DNA of 64,000 bases, taken from positions 1 through 64,000 of the forward strand of contig JAOALB010000209.1 of assembly GCA_025331125.1 (NCBI GenBank), in the 5' to 3' direction. Each line of letters starts with the position of its first letter. Position 1 is the stretch's first letter. Below are positions 36,194-47,142 of the stretch, in pieces. Below the pieces are notes generated by a model, which saw only the letters and a list, made by a program, of their open reading frames with translations, was not told the DNA's origin and did not search any database. This DNA comes from Mycogone perniciosa. Its lineage: Eukaryota > Ascomycota > Sordariomycetes > Hypocreales > Hypocreaceae. The translations under genes were made by a program, and so were the position numbers.

Positions 36194-37925
36194 CTACAGT
36201 TCCGTACCCAGGTTCACATGCACAGCTTTCGACTGAGTATAGGCATCAAGTGCGTACTGCCCCAGCTCGCGGCCAATTCCCGACGACTTGTAACCGCCGA
36301 ATGGAATCCCGAAGTGCGAGTCTCCCGATGAGTTGATCCAGACCATACCCGCTTGGAGCTTGCGGGCGACCTTATGGGCCTTAGCGATTTTCTGCGTGAA
36401 AAGCGCTGCGGCCAGGCCATAAGAGGTATCGTTGGCCTTCGCGATGACTTCCTGCTCCGTGCTAAATTTGGAAATGATAACAACGGGGCCGAAGATTTCT
36501 TCCTTCACAATTGTCATATCCTCATTTACCTGGTGATAAGTTAGCAATCGTCAGTAATATGAACCCAACAAGTATTGCTTACATCGACAAAGACAGTAGG
36601 CTGAATATAGTAGCCCTTGTCACCGTGTTTGGCACCACCGTGCAGCACACGAGCACCGGCCTTCTTTCCCTCCTCGATGTAGCCCAAGATCTTTTCATAT
36701 TGGGTCCGTGAGATTTGAGGCCCCTGGTATGTCTCCTCATCAAACGGATCACCAATCAGAGCAGCGTTTTCTTTGGTCTTCTCGACAAATTTCTCTACAA
36801 ATACATCGTAAATGGTGTCCTGAACGTAGATTCGGGATGTTGATGTGCAGACCTAAGTGAAGAAGCTTCAATAACCACTCCTATTACAGCATCTAGTTGC
36901 TTGTCAACATACCTGGCCCATGTTATCCATAATACCGCCATGGCACCACTTCACAGCTTGCTCAAGATCGGCATCCTCGAAGACAATGCTGGGACTCTTG
37001 CCACCGCACTCGAGAGTAATATTCTTCAAATTGCTGGCGGCGGATTTCATGATGCTGCGGCCAGTAGCTGTACTGCCAGTAAAGGCAATCTTATCAACAT
37101 CCATGTGGCTAGCGAGCACTTTGCCTGTGACAGGGCCGAGACCTGGGATAACGTTAACAACACCCTGGGGCAGGCCGGCCTCGATAACAAGGTTGCCGAA
37201 ATACAGAGCCGAAAGAGGTGTCTGCTCGGCAGGCTTCAAAACGACAGTGTTTCCGCAAGCCAGTGCTGGGGCAACCTTCCAAGCCAGCATCATCAAGGGA
37301 TAGTTCCTGATTCCATTCTAGATTCAGTAATTGATGCCGGGAGTTAAGCCGGAAACAGAGAGGAGACGAGCGTACCAGGGGATTATCTGACCACATACGC
37401 CGAGAGGCTCCTGAAGTACATAAGCCAGCTTAGCAGGGGACGTCTCAATGGTGCGGCCGGTAATCTTGTCGGCAGCACCGGCGTAGTACCGGAAGACATT
37501 GTAGCTCTCGCCAAGATCCTCTTCAAATGCAACACTGAAGGTCTTGCCGTTATCAAAAGCATCGATGCTGGCGAGAAGCTTTCGATCCCTCTCAATTAAC
37601 TCAGCAATCTTGTATAGAAATGCGCCTCGTTCGGCGGCCTCGAGTTCAGACCACTCCCCCTCAAAAGCAGCACGGGCAGCGGCGACAGCCTTGTCTACAT
37701 CCGCCTCGGAGGCGCCCTGCAGAGTGATTATCTCTTCGTCAGTCCTGTGATTAAGTGTCAAGTCAGTACAGATACATTAACAAGCGTCCTCAAGGGTCAT
37801 TACGAGGGATTATAGACCGTGAATTTGTCGCCATTCGCAGACACAAATTTGTTGTCGATGAACATCCCAGTGGGCTGGGCATACTTGAGCCCGTTTGGCA
37901 GAGTGATCTCGACAGTGGAAGCCAT
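36194..37925 (-). CDS. NAD(P)-dependent aldehyde dehydrogenase
   Basis: Five exons, 37804-37925, 37376-37744, 36913-37306, 36583-36852 and 36194-36529, join in frame with GT-AG introns of 46-69 bp and give 496 residues, the family norm. The order is: IIPWNYPLMMLAWKVAPALA, the NAD-binding FTGSTATGR, the general-base Glu263 in LECGGKSPSIVF, the catalytic Cys297 in GQVCTSTSR, and EEIFGPVV and NSSGDSHFGIPFGGYKSSG near the C-terminus. It oxidises an aldehyde to its carboxylic acid, probably in the cytosol; the sequence is close to the fungal ethanol-utilisation aldehyde dehydrogenase type (aldA-like), which makes acetaldehyde a likely substrate. No peroxisomal SKL ending is present. Start at 37925 is the only ATG that gives the family N-terminus. 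Confidence 0.95.
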
Positions 37926-38913
37926 TATTATGTCCAATGTCGATCGTAAATTACTGCTCACAGAAAAATAGCAAAACCATGTAGTCTTCGGGATGAAAAG
38001 GGAGAGCTAGAAAGTATAGCCTCCAAATGTCCAACCGATGTCTTATATTGTCTCGTATTAGCTTCGTATTCACTGTATCATTAGATAATTCAGTGCGGGG
38101 AAGCTTGCTCAAAACAATTTATTATCTCATTATTCTCCATAATCCTCGCGTTTTGTGGATTCGGTGAGTGTCCGCTGTCAATATCAATCCCACGCTTCTC
38201 AATCAAGGTAGATGGCCTAGGTAATCATACCTGGATTATCCATCAATATGATGTGTGCTGTGGTTGTTCGGTCAAAGGTAACAGCTTCAAGAAATTCTGC
38301 TCTCCATCAGGAACAAAAGGAGGCTTGAAAATGAGAAGCTGTTGGCGACCAAGATCCATGGCATATCCATCGCATTGTTCGTATTCGGCTATCATCTCTT
38401 CTATCATGTGACCATGCTAGGGTTGTATCTACTCGTACAGCATTACTATTTCTTATGTTATGGAGGATTCCTCGCGTATAACATGACTACTCAACGGCTA
38501 GATCTGGCAAGATCTTTAATGCCGCTTAAAAACTCCGGAAAGGACTTGGATCCGTCGGCACGGCCCGACATTAAGGTAGCCGAAATTCTCCGCAAAGTAC
38601 CAAGGTAATAGTGGAGAGACGAAGCCACAGAGAAATGTGTGGACAGAGGACTGATTGATAGTTGGTATGCTATTTTTATTGTTAAGACTTTATCACGGTA
38701 GATTTGAGAAATGGAAGAATCACGATTACCTGGGCCTCAGTTAAGCGCGGCTAAACCGAGGTGGACAAAGGCTAAGATAAATATATAGGTACATAAACGA
38801 GGAGTACGTCGTAATACACATGTGAGATTTTCTTGCTCAATATTGTGGGGTCACTGTACCATTTCAATTCGTTCCCCCTTAATGGTAGTCAGTCAATCCT
38901 TCAGGTTACCACT
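37926..38913. other. intergenic between divergent genes
   Basis: Shared upstream region of the aldehyde dehydrogenase (minus) and the oxygenase (plus). A frame at 38342-38608 starts without ATG and contains a hydrophobic run; I do not support it as a gene. An ATATATAGG box at 38781 is about 130 bp before the oxygenase ATG. Confidence 0.45.
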
Positions 38914-40051
38914 ATGAGCCCAAATACTGCCCAGGATACTGTCGCGAGGCTCGACATTCCCGTGATTAACATCTCTGGATATTTAGCAGGTGATGTGCAA
39001 GTGAAATCCTCAGTCGCCTCATCCATTGCCTCGGCTGCCCAATCACCCGGCTTCTTCCAGATCACTGGCCACAATATTTCGGCTGACCTTATTTCCCGGC
39101 TTCTCGACAGCCTCATTGCGTTTTTCGCACTCCCATCTGAGATAAAATTCTCTGTCCATAGAAGCAAGTCGGCTGCTTTGCGAGGTTTCGAGGCTATGGG
39201 CGAGCAGAGTCTAGAGAAGGGGTTCTTGGACAGCAAGGAGGGCTTCATGATTGGGCCCGAACGGCCACCTGAGGATGTGGGATTTCTCCAAGGTCCAAAC
39301 CAATGGCCAAAGAGCCCGGAAGCTGAAGGTTTCAGAGGTATAATGATGGAGTACTTTGACGAAATGCTAGGGCTGAGTCAGGTGTTGTTCAAATTGGTGG
39401 CTCTCGGCTTGGGATTGAAGGAAGACTATTTTGACGAGTTTGTGGGGAGTGAAAATTGTAAGCAACTGGACAGAATTAATCCAGCAAACCTATTACAAGT
39501 GACTAACCATTATGAATAGCGATATCCATGATGCGAGCGCATAGATATCCACCAACAACACCAGAGATGGCAGAAGGATCGCGCGGTGTAGGTGCACATA
39601 CCGACTTTGGCGCCTTGACTATTCTTCTACAAGATCAGAGTTAGTACAATGATGCAGCCCAGGATTTCATTGCTAATCAGCGCTTAGTTGGTGGCTTGGA
39701 GGTCTTTCATCGGCCCACCAAGAGTTGGCATCCTGTTCAGCCAATCGACGGCGCGTTTGTTGTTAATATTGGAGACATGCTTGGTAAGCTCCCCTGTCTT
39801 AAATGTGAGCAACTCAGCTAAGTTTTGGGTCAGAACGTTGGACAAATGATCGTTATAAATCAACCCTCCACAGAGTTGTTTCACCAGTAAGCAACGGATA
39901 CCGATATAGTGTAGCGTTTTTCAATGAAGGGCTACTCGATCAGGTAATTGAGTGCATTCCAACTTGCTTACGCCCAGGAGAACATTCCATGTATGAGCCC
40001 ATCCAGGTAGAAGCTCATTTGAGGAGTCGGTACGGAAGTAGTTACTCTTAA
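38914..40051 (+). CDS. 2-oxoglutarate/Fe(II) oxygenase, isopenicillin-N-synthase-like
   Basis: Four exons, 38914-39457, 39520-39639, 39688-39783 and 39834-40051, with introns of 48-62 bp, give 325 residues in one frame. The N-terminal DIOX_N part (LDIPVINISGYLAGD, PGFFQITGHNIS) is followed by the jelly-roll core: the iron ligands His208 and Asp210 in GVGAHTDFGALTILLQD, the third ligand His266 in KSTLHRVVSP, and the oxoglutarate-binding Arg277-x-Ser279 in YRYSVAFF. Such enzymes hydroxylate, desaturate or cyclise small molecules using oxygen and 2-oxoglutarate, often in secondary metabolism. Substrate cannot be read from the sequence. All catalytic residues are present, so it should be active. 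Confidence 0.93.
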
Positions 40052-40895
40052 CCAATTGACCTATAAATCTCTGATCTTGGTACGGATGCCACACGTTCGT
40101 TGAGACTCCATTAAACTTGTTAAGCTGGACTGTGTGGAAGAGATGTAATAAACCTGGCATGTATTTCTATATTGTACTACGGACCTACGACCCATCGGAG
40201 TACATCATATATGAGGAGCGCGTGCCATATATCCGACCCCCCGCAGTGCCATCTGTAGATGTCCCCTGACAGGGTCATAACCTAATCTCTGGGATAAACC
40301 GGTTGATATGGAAGATGACATGACAGCCCGAGCAGTCTCAGTGTCATAGGTGGGGAAAAAACCAGTTGATACATGACTTGTTAGTCGTGGAATATGCTTG
40401 GAGGGGTCAAGCTCCGGTCAGTGATGCGGTGGTTGGGTTGGGTGGCTCGGTCTCATTCTCTCGTCCCGCTCAATCCTAAATTCATTCTTTAGAGACGACC
40501 TAGAGAACTCTTAACTAGACTGGAATGTTGGATATTATCTAATAATAATCATGGACCAAGAGATGAAGTTGTGTTGGAAATGCGTGAGACGAAGTACGTT
40601 GTCTCAAGAGTAAGACAGTGACTCGGGATGCAACGTGTGACCCTTCGCGCGTTTTCCCGGCGAATATCAAAACATTCCCGAGCGTCAATTCGCCCAAACT
40701 ACTTGAGTGGATATTACGCGTTACTCCATAGCTATCCCCTTTTTGCTGGCATCTTCGGTACTTGGGAGAGGTTGGGATGATGCCAACCCCCATTCAACGG
40801 TTCCCGGAACGAGCGTGACGGTCAGTGGTTGACGAGAACCATTATCAACACAATATACGGTTGTTCATTCAATAACTCTGCATCGAGGTATACCT
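40052..40895. other. intergenic, no gene recognised
   Basis: Contains only short frames without motifs. It separates the oxygenase gene from the broken MFS gene downstream. Confidence 0.5.
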
Positions 40896-42852
40896 ATGAT
40901 GTCGCCTGTGGTGCCTAGTCACGGCATGAATATCGACGAGACCCAAGTGCCTGGCACCATACATCTCATAGATCTGGAACACACGGCTACAACATTGCAC
41001 GACAGTAGCCAGCGGGACATTATCCTTGTCCCAACGCCATCCACAGACCCTAATGACCCGCTCAATTGGTCACCAGGGCGGAAGCGTATGCAGCTCATCT
41101 GCCTGATCACGTAAGTATCATGAACGGCCAGATGTCCTCGATGTTGGTTGGCAAGAGGCTAATCGATTGCGAAATTATAGTTATAAATTCTTTAATGGCA
41201 TGGAGTTGTCCGTTGTGTACTCGCTGCTGGTCCCTCTCTCCTCGGTGCTAGATGTCAGTTGCGAGTTGAAATACGAATCTTCACACTTGGTTTCTATAAC
41301 TGAAGCAAATGGCTCGCAGTTGCCGATCTCAACGCAGGCACAGGCTATGTGTTCCTCCTCTTAGGCTGGGGTCTGCTTTTCTGGCAGCCATTCGCACTGC
41401 AGTACGGGAAAAGACTGACCTACCTGATCTCGATGGCTGGCGTCGTGGTATGCCTTTGCTCTTTCTAACTTGGTAAATGCAGCTATAAGTCCAATTCTGA
41501 CCGATGCATAGGCAATCTCAATTTGGAGTCCATAAGCCAAGGGCAAGGGGCAATGGATCGCTCGTAACATCATGACTGACTTTGTGGCCGCTCCGATCGA
41601 GGCGCTGCCCGAGACATCCATCACAGACATTTACTTTGCTCACGAGCGTGGTACATATATTAGCTGGTATGCTTGGAGTCTGGCGACTTCAAATCATTTC
41701 GCACCCATCATATGCGGCTTCATTAATGACGGTCTGGGTCATAAGTGGCCCTTCTACGTACGGAGTACTTGATGGGCATATTTTGTGGCGCATGCACCAT
41801 CTTCCTCTTCTGCTTCCTGGAGACTAATTATGATCGTCATACTGTTGGTATCGTCTACGCAGAAAACAGTGAGCAAGCCAGCTCAGGTGAGAAGTCATCT
41901 ACACCTTTAAGCACCGCAGCGAGGATTGGAGCTCTCTTTGCAGGCGACGAGACACTGACAGGCCATGAAAAGGACTTTTGGCAAAGGCTTTCTATTTTGA
42001 CAAGCCACGACCCTTCATGATGCATAGACATGCATGGCAAATTATCCGGCTGATTGGATGGCCAATCATCTTCTACTCGGGTTTCTCATATGGCACATAT
42101 CTCATCTAGTTCGATATTCTACCGCATCTGTCGTTCTGGGCGGTGCTCCATACAACTTCAAACTAAGCATGGTAGGGTTGAGTTACATGAGCCCTGTTAT
42201 TGCTGTTACACTTGGGTTTGTAGATCAACCTCCCTCATGGCTTTTGGATTTCGGGCAACTAATACTGAAGTGTATATAGAGCCTGGTACGCTGGTGCAGT
42301 ATGTGGCTGGTTTGTCATCAGGCTCGTGCCCCGCAACCGCGGTATCTTTGAGTCCGAGCTGGTTGTTTGCCCTGCCAACAATTCTCTTACCATTCGCGCT
42401 GATTCTCTGGGGAGTTGGTGTAAGTTTTCGTTTTGGTGATTTCGTAACATCTTAGCACGCGTAATGTTGTTAATTGTCGCATGTTGTGTGGAAACAGGCT
42501 GCCCCCGAGATCTACTGGTTCGCTCTAATCATTGCCATGTTCGTGCTCTCCACCTGCAACATAGCCGGTATCACGCTATCGATCACAGATCTATCTGGTC
42601 GATTCGTATTGAGAGATATCGGGTGACGGTTTGGCCACATGCATCATTATTCGCAACACAATGAGTTTCGCCATCGGCTATGGCATTACCCCTTGGGTTG
42701 ATGCTTTGGGCCTGCAGAACTGCTTCATCAGTGTCGCGTTTGTTGGCTTGGCCATTTGCTCCATCATTTTACCTATGATTCACTCTGGTAAAAAGTTTCG
42801 CGATATGAAACATTTGAGCTATTGGCGGCAGGTCAAGCTGCAGCTGCGGTAG
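40896..42852 (+). pseudogene. broken MFS (DHA1-like) transporter gene
   Basis: Nearly the whole length of a 12-helix MFS transporter can be followed, from VPTPSTDPNDPLNWSPGRK through GTGYVFLLLGWGLLFWQPFA, IEALPETSITDIYFAHERGT, CGFINDGLGHKWPFY, GGAPYNFKLSMVGLSYMSPV, RLVPRNRGIFESE, IIIRNTMSFAIGYGITPW to SYWRQVKLQL. Introns (41111-, about 41253-41319, 41448-41511 and others) are still recognisable. The frame is broken by TAA at 41533-41535 (SP-stop-AKGKGQW), a frameshift at about 41757-41770 where the word TACGGAGTACT sits, further frameshifts near 42000, 42110, 42355 and 42590, a TAG at about 42108 and TGA at 42610-42612 (DSY-stop-EIS). At least two clear stops and several indels make it a decayed gene. 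RIP is not the cause of the indels. Confidence 0.88.
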
Positions 42853-44120
42853 TGTGTGCTACTGTATCTCCTCTGTGTCTGCTGCATACGAATTGCATGC
42901 AGCATTATGGCAGTGGTACGACGTACGGAGTACTTCGTACAAGTTTAGTTGGATAAGCAAGTCAGTCAGCCATGACTTCATGTAATAAATTAAATGAACT
43001 AAAAGAAGTAGACCTTTAGGAACACAACCATGTCGTGTCAAACTCCAATTCACGCGTTAGTGAAGCATTCTACGCGACGCGACTGACAAAATTTACGTTG
43101 GCAAATAAGATCAGAGTCTATAGAAGTCTCTTCTTCACAGCCAAGGCCAGCCTTGCACAGCAATGAAAAGAAAAACACGCCTGTCAGACGTCCATCAACA
43201 CCCACCCTATCCATGCGCCCGAAGGCAGACCACGAAAAGGGTCGAGATCATTAAGAACATCTCTCTATACAGTAATTGCAAAGCAAATACCGCCATCCTT
43301 GCGGACAGAGCGAGAGGACCAGAGGTATTCACTCTAGGGTGTCGAGGATATGCACTCATCAACCAGGGTGGGCTCTGTGGCTCTTTTAGGGAACCAAGAG
43401 AGAGTCGAATACTATAGAAATGATTCTCCTGGAAAATCGTTAGCCATAGGCAAGTCTATAGGAGAAGGTAAAGGCTGCTGTAGGGGTGTGCATACTGAAG
43501 TATTGTCGACGTGAAGAAGAAAGGAAGAAAAGCTTAAACTGCGACGAGCGAGTCGAGATTTTATAGCCAAAACCTCTAGGATTGTGGAGCTGGGTTAACC
43601 GGCCCGACGTTGGATCCGAACCCCCTGTCAACCCCAACCCAATGTAATAGGGCAGGTGACAGTTTGACAAGAGGCGATGTTGGGTTGCTTCTATTATTAT
43701 ATTAAGTCTGCCCAAAAACATGGCTACAATTTGGTGGGCCAGACTGTAAGAGAATATCTATTGCGAATCGGGCGATGTATTGACTATGTTATGTTCTTTA
43801 TGTAGCATAATTCGTTATTAGTTCCAACAATACCACCGATTGAGTACACGTAATACGCGTCTTCAATGCAACACTACCTAAGATACTTGAACCATTATGC
43901 TACAAGTGTGAAGAAGTATCTTAACAAAAATGCCTATGGATATCCTTTTCTCATGATCCGCAGTAGACAATATGGAATGCTATATCTAACAGAAGTCAAG
44001 TTTAATCGGAGAAGCCTGAACCAAGCTTCCGATCGACCCATGTCCTATCAGTCCTTCCACACAACAAGGATGCCCATGTGAGGGTTCGCCTCCCTCACTT
44101 TCCACTCCTCCGCCGTCAAG
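42853..44120. other. intergenic, no gene recognised
   Basis: Short frames only. A palindromic CGTACGGAGTACTTCGTAC word lies near 42920. Confidence 0.5.
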
Positions 44121-44562
44121 TTATGGCCCTCCCTCCATGTCTCTCCAGATCTCGCGCCTCCATTCTAGACGTCCCAGCATGCCCCCCAGCTTTGCAGCCT
44201 CCTCATATACCTGCTTCCTCAGGTGCCACGTCATAAAGTTGACGTCCTCATTGTTGAGGGAGACATGCAGACCCAACCTTCTCCTGAGTCGAGCGGTCCG
44301 GTGTAGTTGTTGCGCGGCCAGAACTTGCTTAGTGGCGGCTGGGCGTACGCTGCGGCGCGCGTGGAGAGGTCATCTGTTGGGTGCGGCACGATGCCCACGA
44401 AGACGCCGCCCGGCTTAAGGTTAATGGCGATGCTCTGGAACATGGCCACCAACTCCGCCTTGGTCTGAGCGTAATTGAGGAACCACGCACCGAAGGCCAC
44501 ATCCAAGAAGCCGAAACTACCGTCTGGGGCGAGTGACTGTAGCTTGGTGCCATCGCCAACCA
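44121..44562 (-). pseudogene. class I methyltransferase fragment, C-terminal part
   Basis: The minus strand reads VVGDGTKLQSLAPDGSFGFL, then AFGAWFLNYAQTKAELVAMF, INLKPGGVFVGIVPHPTDD and, after a one-base frameshift near WVC, NNEDVNFMTWHLRKQVYEEA and GRLEWRREIWRDMEGGP-stop at 44121. This is the second half of an S-adenosylmethionine methyltransferase; the motif I part (cofactor loop) is missing. It starts abruptly where the opposite-strand fragment begins, head to head. It is a relic; substrate unknown. Confidence 0.8.
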
Positions 44563-45322
44563 CGAATACGATGCCATCAAGAGGACACCATTCAACAAGC
44601 TGGAGCGTTTCAACTTCCAGAAAATGTCCAGCCGTTCCTGGAGACATCTGGAATATCGGTCATCGACCTGGCCTGCGGAACTGGGTTTTACTCTGAGCTC
44701 CTCCTCGATTGGGGACTGAGTCTGTAACTGGAGTAGACCTCTCGCCCGTCATTGTACTCCGTAGCCACGGCGGTATCCCGACTCAGCCGGACGATATATG
44801 CCAAATGGTCACGTTTTGTCCAGGACGATGTTTGTGGGCCTCGGCCATACAATTCGGATGGTTTCGATGTTGCGACTGGCGTCTGGCTTCTGAATTATGC
44901 CAAGAATCCCGATCAGCTCACATCCATGTTCCGGACTGTCTCGATGAACCTCAAGCCTAACGGGGTGTTTGTGGGCGTCTGCCTGGAGCCAACTGACGAT
45001 GTAGCTTCTGTTGCTGCAGCGCTATCCGACGCCGTGTTTGACAAAACAGGCCTGAAGTATGAGTACCAACATGAGCCTCCCGACGGCGTTGGGTACCAGC
45101 TCCAGGTCACCGGTATACCGCCACCAGGATCTTCTCCCACAGTCCATCAAGTTCAGTTTGAGACCTACCTACCACCTGAAGAAAAGCATTTATGAAGAGA
45201 CCGCACGCGCAAGCGGGATGCGCGGCAAGCTGGAGTGGCGGGCATGCGAGTTTCTTGGAGAGGAGTGGCGGAGAGAGCTGGGCTTGGACGATGGCGCAAG
45301 TTGCAAGACAATCTGCAGCTAA
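44563..45322 (+). pseudogene. class I methyltransferase gene with frameshifts
   Basis: The plus strand reads EYDAIKRTPFNKLERFNFQK, then in another frame VQPFLETSGISVIDLACGTG (the cofactor-binding motif I), FYSELLLDWG, then ESVTGVDLSPV, RFVQDDVC, GFDVATGVWLLNYAKNPDQL, NLKPNGVFVGVCLEPTDD and a C-terminus ending at 45322. At least four frame changes are needed (about 44630, 44720, 44755 and 45165), and one coincides with the word TACTCCGTA at 44755. It is a paralogue of the adjoining minus-strand fragment (LLNYAKN/FLNYAQT; NLKPxGVFVG) and is not functional as it stands. Confidence 0.85.
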
Positions 45323-45740
45323 GCATCATGTTATTGTGGAAAGAGTAGAATAGGTAACATTGGCGGTGTAATTAGATATGGAAGAGTCCCTATCCGAATA
45401 AAGCAATCAATTGTCTCATAGGCGTACTCGTATTTTGCGTTGCATGGTCTGTTGAACATGAGGCGTCGCACATGCAGGCCTTCATTTCGCTTACCCCCTT
45501 TCTCTTATCAACACCGATCTTAATGGGATGTTTTTAAGCAGCAACAAATTTCATTCAATGAGATAGAAAACAAGCTCCTTTATTCCGAAGGCATCTTCGT
45601 GACCGTTGATGTGTGCCAATCCAGATATAATACGATGGTGTACTCCGTACTCCGCAATGATGGAAATTTATCTAGACCTGCGTTGTCGCCTTGGTCTCAG
45701 TCTAAGTGCCCCAGAGACCAACTATTGGATACACGCAAAA
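45323..45740. other. intergenic / 5' part of the decayed chitin-binding gene
   Basis: No intact frame. KKLADRYYR near 45735 may be the start of the LysM motif that continues in another frame at 45751. A double word TACTCCGTACTCCG is at about 45640. Confidence 0.4.
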
Positions 45741-47142
45741 AGCTGGCGGACAGGTACTATCGCTTGAGAATTTCTTCCAGCTGAACCCGTCTGTCGATCG
45801 TGACTGTGGGAACATCAAGCGAGACAGACACTTGCACAGAGGACCAGCTGATCATGATTCAGATATTAACTTCCCCGTGACAACAGACGGCTTCTGCGGC
45901 CCCAACGATAATAACGCCTGCTTGGTGACGAACATTCCATGCTGCAACTGCTCCGTACTTGGGGGGTCTAAAAGTCAACCACTTTCCCGCACCTAATCCT
46001 TAGGCACGGGGGGTCGGTTAACCAAGGAGAAGACGCTTAATTAAGGAAAAAAAAGTGACTTAGATTTTAGCTGCAGCTATATATCAAAATAAAGTATATT
46101 CATTAATAGAATAAAATTCTTTTTTTTTCAATACAAACCTGCATAAGTAATACTAAAACCTACTCTATACAATATTTTTATCCCTTAGACTCTCCGACTT
46201 CCACTTTAACTACAAACTCGCGATTATAGTCCGCATTTCGAGGTTTTCAGTAGTAAATCGCGAAAAGAGTAGCAAATTTGTATCCAAATTAATCCATTTT
46301 TAGACTGCTGATAAAGCCATATTTAGAAAGGCTATATCCAATTTTATAACTGAAAATATCAATTATTGAAAATGTTATAATATATTAAAACTAAAGTGTT
46401 TTTCGGTATAATGATGTTAGGCGAAATATAATGTATAGTTAATCTGTTACCTTCAAAGCGAAGGTTACTTTGGCTTATTATAGATATATGTTAAAAGATA
46501 TATACTTTATTTTAATATGTAGCTGCAGCTAAAATCTAAGTCACTTTTTTTTCCTTGGTTAAGCGTCTTTTCCTTGGTTAACCGACCCCCCGTGCCTAAG
46601 GATTAGGTGCGGGAAAGTGGTTGACTTTTAGACCCCTCAAGTACTCCGTAGGAAGGTGGAAATGCGGAGCCTCAGCGCAAGTGGTGCTGGTCTGTCTCAG
46701 TTCCCGAAGGGCTCCCTATCAGGCTAAAACCAACCTCAGAGCAGACTGTGCCCCCGGTACTTGCTGGGAGGGCGCCTGTCGCGGGTACCCATCCGAGTAA
46801 CAAGTACTCAATGGATGGCATATCTGGCCCAGCTGCGAAAGGCCTCATGCGGGGGTCAATGAGGAGACTGTCGCCATAAGGATGGACGCTGGGGGACTGG
46901 ACCTGACTTCTACATCTTTGGGGAGTGCGAGCTACCTACTCCGGCAATTGCATGATCTAAACGCGCCTCAAACGGAGCTGCCATCGCCGACAGGCAACAC
47001 AGGTGGGACTTGTGGCGGTGTCAATGGATATAGTGCCTCTGATGTATTCGGTAATTGTTGCGGCGCGAATGGCCCCTGTGGCGGCTTGGCTCCGGCATTG
47101 GCTGGTAAGTCTTGCCATTACGTGAAGCCCATGCGAGGATGA
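45741..47142 (+). pseudogene. LysM plus CBM18 chitin-binding gene, split by a MITE
   Basis: LSLENFFQLNPSVDRDCGNI (about 45757-45816) is a LysM half-motif. TTDGFCGPNDNNACLVTNIP and the CCNC after it (45880-45951) is a CBM18-type chitin-binding motif that stops at the MITE. After the MITE, GRWKCGAS, then CAPGTCWEGACRGYPSE, SMDGISGPAAKGLM and TCGGVNGYSASDVFGNCC with GANGPCGG (47008-47085) are further Cys/Gly repeats in changing frames, with stops and Cys replacements. This layout (LysM then several CBM18) belongs to secreted chitin-binding proteins and to the N-terminal part of subgroup C chitinases; no glycoside hydrolase domain follows. It is dead through insertion and point damage. Confidence 0.75.
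45958..46641. mobile_element. 684-bp MITE (Tc1/mariner-pogo type, TA target)
   Basis: Long terminal inverted repeats of about 140 bp (45958-46100 and about 46497-46641) begin CTTGGGGGGTCTAAAAGTCA and CTTGAGGGGTCTAAAAGTCA and continue through AACCACTTTCCCGCACCTAA to AGCTGCAGCTA. Both ends are flanked by TA (45956-45957, 46642-46643). The core has no transposase frame, so it is non-autonomous. The TA-duplication and size point to the Tc1/mariner (Fot1/pogo) group. Removing it restores GCTCCGTACTCCGTAGG, that is, the insertion went into a tandem TACTCCGTA word. Confidence 0.9.

Noticed and set aside
36901..37347. Plus-strand 148- and 127-codon frames
   Set aside because: Antisense shadows of the aldehyde dehydrogenase exons.
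40896..42852. MFS gene as a functional multi-intron gene
   Set aside because: The frame changes fall inside conserved helices without splice sites, and TAA (41533) and TGA (42610) lie in conserved stretches.
45958..46641. Long hairpin as a terminator or RNA gene
   Set aside because: The TA flanks, 140-bp inverted ends and insertion into a chitin-binding frame identify a MITE.
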